A stretch of 5,857 bases of DNA from Actinomycetes bacterium. Its GTDB lineage: Bacteria; Actinomycetota; Thermoleophilia; BMS3ABIN01. Position 1 is the first letter of the stretch; the number at the start of each line of letters is the position of its first letter. Below, one piece after another: positions 1 to 4,585 of this stretch. The stretch spans positions 1 through 5,857 of the forward strand of contig JAJYIN010000141.1 of NCBI GenBank assembly GCA_021790075.1. The letters run 5' to 3'. The translations under genes and the position numbers were made by a program. The notes beneath the pieces were generated by a model. It was not told where the DNA came from. It was given only the letters and a program-made list of their open reading frames with translations, and did not search any database.

Positions 1-8
1 TCCGATCT
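1..8 (+). other. Possible sequencing-adapter remnant at the window edge
   Basis: The first eight bases, TCCGATCT, are identical to the 3' end of the standard Illumina adapter (which ends GCTCTTCCGATCT). They translate in frame as Arg-Ser just before Gly-Ala-Ile-Ser, where relatives of this carboxyltransferase usually have Gln before the Gly. True genomic sequence may therefore start at base 9. An 8-base match can also occur by chance, and the reading frame is not disturbed. Confidence 0.45.
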
Positions 9-1427
9 GGCGCCATCTCCTATACCGTCAGCCCGGTGCACACCCTCGATCATTACATGGAGGTGGCCCACAGATTTGTGGAGATGGGGGCCGATTCCAT
101 CTGCATCAAGGACATGGCGGCGCTGCTGTCGCCGTTCCACGCCGAACAGCTGGTGGGGCGGCTGAAATCGGAGATCGACCTGCCGCTGGAGGTGCACTGC
201 CACTACATCGGCGGCCTGGCGCCGATGACCTACCTGAAAGCCATCGAGGCGGGGGCCGACATCGTCGACACCGCCACGGTGCCGCTCGCCTTCGGCGCCT
301 CCAATCCGGCCACCGAGATGGTGGTGAGCGCCCTGACCGGCACCGCTTACGACACCGAGCTGGACTTAGGCAGCCTCTTCGAGATCGCCAAGTATTTCGA
401 GGGCGTGCGCCAGCAGGGCGGCTACGCCCGCGGCGTCACGTCGATCACGCACATGCAGGTTTACTCGCACCAGGTGCCGGGCGGGATGATCTCCAACCTC
501 GAGAGCCAGCTGGCCGAGCAGAAAGCGCTGGACCGGCTGCCCGAGGTGCTTGAGGAGATTCCGGTGGTGCGGGCCGAGGTCGGCTACCCGCCGCTGGTGA
601 CTCCCATGAGCCAGATCGTGGGCACCCAGGCGGTGCTGAACGTGCTGTCGGGCAAGCGCTGGCAGGTGGTGCCCGATGAGATGAAATCCTACCTCAAGGG
701 TAAATATGGGCAGGCGCCCGGGCCCATCGACGCGGAGATCAGGCAGAAGGTCCTGGGCGACGAGGAGCCCATCACCGTGCGGCCGGCCGAGCTGATCGAG
801 GAGACCCTGGAGCAGTGCGCCCGGGAGGCCGGCGAGCTGGCCAGGAACGAGGAGGATGTGCTCACTTATGCTATCTTTCCGGCCGCGTCGCGCGCCTTTT
901 TCGAGAAACGCCGTCACGGGCTGGAAGAGGATGTTTTCCAGACCAAGGAAAAAGAAGAGGAAAGCGGAGCCGAAATGGATGTTAACAAGATCAGGGAACT
1001 GATCGCCGCCGTGGAGGAGTCCACGGTGGCGGAGGTGACCATCGAGGAAGGCGATACCCGCATAACCGTGCGCAAGGCGGGCGAGGCGGCGCCGGCGACC
1101 GGCGCGCCGGCGCCGCCCGCGGCTGCACCTGAGGAATCTGTACCAGATAACATGCATGTAGTCAAGTCCCCGATGGTGGGGACCTTCTACCGCGCCGCCT
1201 CTCCCACCAGCGATCCCTTTGTCAAGGAAGGCGACGAGGTGAGCCGGGGACAGACGCTCTGCATCCTCGAGGCGATGAAACTGATGAACGAGGTTACCAG
1301 CGAGGTGGAAGGCACCATCCGGCGGGTCATGGCCGACAACGGGCAGCCCGTGGAGTATGGCACCCCGCTCTTCCATATCCAGCCCCCGGAGGTGGAAGTC
1401 TTCGAGGCGCCCCCGGTCGAGGAGTAG
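3..1427 (+). CDS. Pyruvate carboxylase subunit B / oxaloacetate decarboxylase alpha-type carboxyltransferase fused to AccB-like biotin carrier (5' truncated)
   Basis: The gene is open at the window's 5' edge; 474 codons are visible, and roughly the first third of the carboxyltransferase barrel is missing. The N-terminal visible part is the HMGL-like TIM barrel, which moves CO2 between carboxybiotin and pyruvate/oxaloacetate. The probable carbamylated metal-ligand Lys lies in the motif IKDMAALL (Lys codon 108-110), and the metal-binding His pair in HCH is at codons 195-203. The conserved OadA/PycB C-terminal domain follows and ends near YAIFPAASRAFF (about base 900). After an acidic stretch the protein continues without a stop into a complete AccB-like module (975-1427). 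This module has an N-terminal helix (MDVNKIRELI), an Ala/Pro linker (about 1078-1155), the ACC-type thumb segment after SPMVGTFYR, and the biotinylation motif EAMKLMN with its Lys codon at 1278-1280. No decarboxylase beta or gamma subunit is visible and accC follows directly. I therefore favour a cytoplasmic two-subunit pyruvate carboxylase over a Na+-pumping decarboxylase. Exact substrate is inferred. Confidence 0.9.
   Translation, partial: RSGAISYTVSPVHTLDHYMEVAHRFVEMGADSICIKDMAALLSPFHAEQLVGRLKSEIDLPLEVHCHYIGGLAPMTYLKAIEAGADIVDTATVPLAFGASNPATEMVVSALTGTAYDTELDLGSLFEIAKYFEGVRQQGGYARGVTSITHMQVYSHQVPGGMISNLESQLAEQKALDRLPEVLEEIPVVRAEVGYPPLVTPMSQIVGTQAVLNVLSGKRWQVVPDEMKSYLKGKYGQAPGPIDAEIRQKVLGDEEPITVRPAELIEETLEQCAREAGELARNEEDVLTYAIFPAASRAFFEKRRHGLEEDVFQTKEKEEESGAEMDVNKIRELIAAVEESTVAEVTIEEGDTRITVRKAGEAAPATGAPAPPAAAPEESVPDNMHVVKSPMVGTFYRAASPTSDPFVKEGDEVSRGQTLCILEAMKLMNEVTSEVEGTIRRVMADNGQPVEYGTPLFHIQPPEVEVFEAPPVEE
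966..977 (+). promoter_or_regulatory. Candidate internal ribosome binding site and ATG for a free AccB
   Basis: Inside the fusion gene, GGAG at 966-969 lies 5 nt before an in-frame ATG at 975, and a second purine block AGAGGA lies at 956-961. This ATG falls where stand-alone AccB proteins begin (MDVNKIRELI compares with MDIRKIKKLI in E. coli). Starting here would give a 150-aa biotin carrier, close to the 156 aa of E. coli AccB. The sequence shows the signal and the position; its use in the cell is inferred. Confidence 0.5.
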
Positions 1428-1435
1428 CGGTCTTG
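1419..1435 (+). promoter_or_regulatory. Shine-Dalgarno and TTG start of accC
   Basis: GAGGAG at 1419-1424 overlaps the end of the upstream gene and sits 8 nt before the TTG at 1433. No ATG or GTG is in frame nearby. The protein read from TTG begins MFRKILIANRGE, the standard biotin carboxylase N-terminus, so the TTG start is well supported. Placement across the upstream stop suggests translational coupling of carrier and carboxylase. Confidence 0.8.
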
Positions 1436-2785
1436 TTCCGGAAGATCCTGATCGCCAACCGCGGTGAAGTCGCCCTCCGGGTCATCCGCGCCTGCCATGA
1501 GCTGGATATTCCCTGTGTGGCCGTCTATTCAGAGGCGGACGCCGGTTCGCTGCATGTGCGGGAAGCGGACGAGGCCGTCTGCATCGGCCCCGGGCCGGCC
1601 GGCAGCAGCTACCTCCTGATCCCCGCCGTCATCGGCGCCGCCGAGATCACCGGCTGCGACGCCGTCCACCCCGGCTACGGCTTCCTGGCTGAAAACCCTG
1701 TCTTTGCCGAGGCCTGCCTTGACAACGACCTCGCCTTTATCGGCCCGGGAGCGGATGTCATGCGGCGCATGGGCGACAAGTCGGCAGCCAAGCAGATCAT
1801 GAAGCAGGCGCGCATCCCCGTCATCCCCGGGTCCGACGGCCCCGTGGAGACGGCCGCCGAGGCCGCGGACGTCGCGGCCCGGTACGGTTACCCAGTGCTG
1901 ATTAAGGCGGCGGCCGGCGGCGGCGGCCGCGGCATGAGGCTGGTTGCTTCCCTGGAAGAGATGGAGAGCTGCTTCGCCATGGCCCAGAACGAGGCTGTCA
2001 CCGGGTTTGGCGACGGCCGCCTGTATCTGGAGAAGGCGGTCGCCGGACCCCACCATGTGGAGATGCAGGTGCTGGTTGACAAGGCCGGCTCCGTGCTCAC
2101 GCTGGGGGAGAGGGACTGCTCGGTGCAGCGGCGCCACCAGAAGGTCGTGGAGGAATCGCCGTCGCCGCTGCTGGACGCGGAGACCCGCCAGCGGATGTCA
2201 GAGGCGGCCATCGCCGCCTGCCGGGCCAGCGCCTATGAGAATGCCGGCACCATCGAGTTCCTCGTCGACGCGGGCCGCAATTTTTATTTCATGGAGATGA
2301 ACACAAGGGTGCAGGTGGAGCACCCGGTATCGGAGATGACCACGGGCGTCGACATCGTCCGCGAGCAGATCCGGATCGCCGCCGGCGGGCTGCTTGACAG
2401 GACGGGGGCGCTGCAGCCCCGCGGCCACGCCATCGAGCTGCGCATCAACGCCGAGGACCCGCAGAATGGCTTCCGCCCCAATACCGGGCGCATCGGGCGG
2501 TACGTGCCTCCCGGAGGCCCGGGAGTGCGCGTCGACTCGCATCTGTACGAGGGCTACGAAATACCGGTATTTTATGATTCCCTGCTGGCGAAACTGATTG
2601 TCTGGGACAGCGACCGGCCGGCGGCCCTCAGGAGGGCGCTCCGGGCGCTGGACGAGCTCGTGATCGAAGGCGTGGTCACCAACAAGGAATTTTGCGCGGC
2701 CGTCCTCGGCTGTCCGGATTTCGCCGGCGGCGATTACACCACCGCGTTCATCGAGGAAAACGCGGAGCGCCTCAAGATCCGGTAA
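1433..2785 (+). CDS. accC: Biotin carboxylase (acetyl-CoA/pyruvate carboxylase subunit)
   Basis: This cytoplasmic enzyme uses ATP and bicarbonate to carboxylate the biotin on the carrier protein. At 450 aa it has the usual length for bacterial AccC or PycA without a fused carrier. Visible parts, in order, are the N-terminal Rossmann-like domain (LIANRGEVALRVIRA, residues 6-20; HPGYGFLAEN, 79-88), then the ATP-grasp domain with Lys116, Lys158 and the Gly-rich loop AGGGGRGM (161-168). Next come ERDCSVQRRHQK (226-237), the metal-binding Glu275 and Glu288, and the active-site block NTRVQVEHPVSEM (290-302, with Arg292, Gln294 and Glu296). The C-terminal domain carries RINAEDP and FYDSLLAKLI. All key residues I can place against the E. 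coli enzyme are present. It starts 5 nt after the carboxyltransferase-carrier stop, so it probably charges that carrier. Whether it works in pyruvate carboxylase, acetyl-CoA carboxylase or both cannot be told from its own sequence; ACC carboxyltransferase genes (accA/accD) are not in the window. Confidence 0.95.
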   Translation: MFRKILIANRGEVALRVIRACHELDIPCVAVYSEADAGSLHVREADEAVCIGPGPAGSSYLLIPAVIGAAEITGCDAVHPGYGFLAENPVFAEACLDNDLAFIGPGADVMRRMGDKSAAKQIMKQARIPVIPGSDGPVETAAEAADVAARYGYPVLIKAAAGGGGRGMRLVASLEEMESCFAMAQNEAVTGFGDGRLYLEKAVAGPHHVEMQVLVDKAGSVLTLGERDCSVQRRHQKVVEESPSPLLDAETRQRMSEAAIAACRASAYENAGTIEFLVDAGRNFYFMEMNTRVQVEHPVSEMTTGVDIVREQIRIAAGGLLDRTGALQPRGHAIELRINAEDPQNGFRPNTGRIGRYVPPGGPGVRVDSHLYEGYEIPVFYDSLLAKLIVWDSDRPAALRRALRALDELVIEGVVTNKEFCAAVLGCPDFAGGDYTTAFIEENAERLKIR

Positions 2786-2805
2786 GCCGGTTTCCGCCGC
2801 GCTTA

Positions 2806-2858
2806 GTAACTATCTCAAAAGGATCTTCGCAGCAGAATATGCCTTTTGAGATAGTTAC
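2806..2858. repeat. Perfect 17-bp inverted repeat (long hairpin) between accC and nusB
   Basis: The arm GTAACTATCTCAAAAGG (2806-2822) is repeated exactly in inverted orientation at 2842-2858, separated by 19 nt. The stem can extend inward through A-T and T-A pairs, one mismatch and three more pairs (TTC 2826-2828 with GAA 2835-2837), leaving a GCAGCA loop. The arms are only about 35 % GC in a very GC-rich surrounding. There is no T-run after either arm, so it is not a classical intrinsic terminator. It could be an mRNA stabiliser or attenuator hairpin, an operator for a dimeric regulator, or a small palindromic mobile unit. It matches no operator family I can name. Confidence 0.85.
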
Positions 2859-2892
2859 ATAATGGATAAAAGCAGGAACGGGGATTATCGTC

Positions 2893-3306
2893 ATGGACTT
2901 GCCAACCACATCACGGCGGCAGGCACGCCGCGACGCCATGGTCATCCTTTATCAGCATGACATCACCGGCGCCGGGCTCAGCGGGCTTTACGCAAACCTG
3001 AAGGAAGACACCGGCCATCCGCCCGATGCCTTCACGCGCGAGGAAGTTGAGGCCGTGCTGGCGTCGCGCGGCGAGATCGACGCCAGCATCGATGCCGGTT
3101 CGAAGGGGTGGCCCGCTCACCGGCTGGCGGCGCTGGAGCGCAACATCCTGCGGCTGGCTGTCTATGAGATCACCCGGCGCGACGACATCCCGCTGGAAGT
3201 CAGCATCGACGAGGCGGTGGCGCTGGCCAAGCGGTATTGCTCCCGGGAAGCTGGTACACTGGTAAACGGTATACTTGGCAAGATAGCCGAGGAGGCTCGT
3301 AAATGA
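2893..3306 (+). CDS. nusB: Transcription antitermination factor NusB
   Basis: NusB binds boxA RNA together with NusE (ribosomal protein S10) and supports antitermination of rRNA operons. The product is 137 aa, against 139 in E. coli. It opens with the Arg-rich RNA-binding helix RRQARRDAMVILYQHD (residues 8-23). The C-terminal signature follows: W-P-AHRLAALERNILRLAVYE, DDIPLEVSIDEAVALAKRY, and LVNGILGKI near the end. The family's usual Asn in INEAV is Asp here and Phe before VNG is Leu, both mild changes. The ATG at 2893 is preceded by GGGGA (2880-2884) at 8 nt, a moderate ribosome site. The gene sits 107 nt after accC, beyond the palindrome, and overlaps xseB by 4 nt (ATGA), so it probably starts the second half of the operon or its own transcript. 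Confidence 0.93.
   Translation: MDLPTTSRRQARRDAMVILYQHDITGAGLSGLYANLKEDTGHPPDAFTREEVEAVLASRGEIDASIDAGSKGWPAHRLAALERNILRLAVYEITRRDDIPLEVSIDEAVALAKRYCSREAGTLVNGILGKIAEEARK
3289..3305 (+). promoter_or_regulatory. Strong Shine-Dalgarno deciding the xseB start
   Basis: GAGGAGG at 3289-3295 lies within the end of nusB, 7 nt before the ATG at 3303. That ATG shares the ATGA overlap with the nusB stop. This is the best ribosome site in the window and supports the long xseB form over the in-frame internal ATG at 3321. Confidence 0.8.
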
Positions 3307-3677
3307 GCGGAACAGGCGAGATGGCCCAGCCAGGCGGGGCGGACCAGCCAGACGAGACGGCCCAACCACAGGACAAGGATTTGCAGGAGCCCGGCGCGGC
3401 GCCCCCCGGCGGGTCTGACGCCGGTGAAGGCGTCGAGCTGACAGCGGCACTGGAAGAGACCCTGAGCAGCCTCACCCAGTCGATCGACCGGATGGAGACT
3501 ATCGTCCGCCGCCTGGAGGAGGGTGGCACGGACTGGGAAGAATCGGTGCGCCTGCTCACCGAGGCCAACGAGCTGGCGATGAAGAGCAGCCAGAGGCTGG
3601 AACAGGCCGTCCAGGATGTCGTCTACGGGGCGGAAGACGAGGAAGAGGCGGCGCCTCCGGTGGGCAGGCCGGACTGA
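3303..3677 (+). CDS. xseB: Exodeoxyribonuclease VII small subunit, with long N-terminal extension
   Basis: XseB partners several-to-one with XseA in exonuclease VII, which degrades single-stranded DNA to oligonucleotides in the cytoplasm. The family core is at residues about 47-108: LEETLSSLTQSIDRMETIVRRLEEGG, then WEESVRLLTEANELAMKSSQRLEQAV. It reads as two long helices, as in the family. The protein is 124 aa, while XseB is normally about 70-85 aa. The extra length is mainly a 45-residue N-terminal tail rich in Gln, Pro, Gly and Asp with loosely repeated AQPGG/ADQPDE/TAQPQD units, plus a short acidic C-terminal tail. Both are probably disordered. The strong ribosome site supports the long start. 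The large subunit gene xseA, normally the upstream neighbour, is absent here and must be elsewhere if the enzyme exists. The family call rests on the core pattern. Confidence 0.85.
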   Translation: MSGTGEMAQPGGADQPDETAQPQDKDLQEPGAAPPGGSDAGEGVELTAALEETLSSLTQSIDRMETIVRRLEEGGTDWEESVRLLTEANELAMKSSQRLEQAVQDVVYGAEDEEEAAPPVGRPD

Positions 3678-3713
3678 CGGGCACGCCCAGCGTTTGAGAC
3701 AACGGGGACACGA

Positions 3714-4583
3714 GTGGGCTATCCGGATGAACTGACACGCCTCCTGGAGGAATACCTGCGCCAGATTGCTTACGGTGAGGACGGCGCCGTGACGCCGCTC
3801 ACCATGGCGATGAACTATTCCCTGCTGGCGGGTGGCAAGCGCATCCGCCCCGTCCTGCTGATGGCGGCCGGCCAAGCCTACGGGATGGCGCCTGAAAGGC
3901 TGCTGCCCACGGCAGCCGCCATGGAGATGATCCACACCTATTCCCTCATCCATGACGACCTGCCTGCGTTCGACAACGACGACCTCAGGCGGGGCAAACC
4001 CACCTGCCACGTGGAGTTCGGTGAGAGCGTGGCCACCCTGGCCGGCGACGCGCTGTTCGCGGAGGCCTTCCGCCTCATCTGCGAGCGGCAGGAGGCGGAG
4101 CCCGCCACGAAACTGGCGGTCATCGAGGAGGTCGCCGTGGCTACCGGCGTCCAGGGGATGGTGGGCGGACAGTTCCTGGATGTGGCCGGGTTGCCCGACG
4201 ACGGCCAGGAGTCGCTGCGGCTGCTGCACTCGCTCAAGACCGGCCGGTTGATCATCGCCTGCGTCCATTGCGGTGGCCTGCTGGCGGGCGCGCCGGAGCC
4301 GGAATTAACAAACCTTCGCGGGTTTGCGGGCGAGCTCGGATTGCTATTCCAGATAAAAGACGATATTTTGGATGTCATCGGTGAAACCGCCGTGCTGGGC
4401 AAACAGGCGGGCGCCGACGCCAGGCTCCAGCGCAGCACCTATGTGAGCGTTTTCGGCCTGGAGGAAGCCGGGCGGCTGGCGCTCAGTTCACGGGATGCTG
4501 CGCTCGCGGCTCTCGGGGAAATCGGCGGTGAGACCGACACTCTGGCCGGAATTACCAATTACATATACGAGCGTCAACTGTAA
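3714..4583 (+). CDS. ispA: Polyprenyl (farnesyl) diphosphate synthase, bacterial IspA type
   Basis: This cytoplasmic enzyme condenses IPP with DMAPP and then GPP to make farnesyl diphosphate, precursor of undecaprenyl phosphate, quinones and other isoprenoids. The product is 289 aa, close to E. coli IspA (299). Visible motifs are GGKRIRP (40-46), the first Asp-rich motif DDLPAFD (81-87) followed by NDDLRRGKPT, GGQFLD (151-156), KTGRL (175-179), and FQIKDDILD (212-220) with the second Asp-rich motif. Tyr76, five residues before the first Asp motif, and the two-residue insertion inside it are features of bacterial type II FPP synthases. A geranylgeranyl product cannot be excluded. One oddity is that the usual GKsTYP motif reads QRSTYV (239-244), with Arg240 for Lys. 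The start is GTG at 3714; GGGG at 3704-3707 is a weak ribosome site, and no other start is in frame after the stop at 3675-3677. It lies 36 nt after xseB and 2 nt before dxs. Confidence 0.93.
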   Translation: MGYPDELTRLLEEYLRQIAYGEDGAVTPLTMAMNYSLLAGGKRIRPVLLMAAGQAYGMAPERLLPTAAAMEMIHTYSLIHDDLPAFDNDDLRRGKPTCHVEFGESVATLAGDALFAEAFRLICERQEAEPATKLAVIEEVAVATGVQGMVGGQFLDVAGLPDDGQESLRLLHSLKTGRLIIACVHCGGLLAGAPEPELTNLRGFAGELGLLFQIKDDILDVIGETAVLGKQAGADARLQRSTYVSVFGLEEAGRLALSSRDAALAALGEIGGETDTLAGITNYIYERQL

Positions 4584-4585
4584 CC

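Noticed and set aside
366..1376. 336-codon open frame on the - strand under the carboxyltransferase-AccB gene
   Set aside because: Shadow frame; the + strand carries clear catalytic and biotinylation motifs over the same bases.
3..1427. Na+-pumping oxaloacetate decarboxylase
   Set aside because: No membrane beta or small gamma subunit gene is in the window, and the partner immediately downstream is a biotin carboxylase, which fits pyruvate carboxylase better. The missing 5' context leaves some doubt.
2816..2828. Vector contamination suggested by AAAAGGATCTTC, also found in pUC-type plasmids
   Set aside because: Only about a dozen bases match; the flanking bases diverge at once and the stretch is explained by the inverted repeat and its loop.
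2806..2858. Rho-independent terminator after accC
   Set aside because: The stem is perfect but AT-rich at its base, the loop is long, and neither strand has a following T-run, so it lacks the terminator signature.
2846..2863. Promoter for nusB (TTGAGA and CATAAT)
   Set aside because: CATAAT at 2858-2863 resembles a -10 box, but TTGAGA at 2846-2851 is only 6 nt upstream and no -35 lies at 16-18 nt. The resemblance comes from the AT-rich palindrome arm.
2862..2892. Small ORF from ATG 2862 upstream of nusB
   Set aside because: It is out of frame with nusB, has no ribosome site of its own and encodes nothing recognisable.
3678..3713. Short GGGC/GCCC hairpin in the xseB-ispA gap
   Set aside because: The loop would be only 2 nt and the stem 4 bp; not a credible structure.
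3162..4268. 368-codon open frame on the - strand across nusB, xseB and ispA
   Set aside because: Shadow of three recognised + strand genes; low-complexity His/Arg/Gly-rich translation with no motif.
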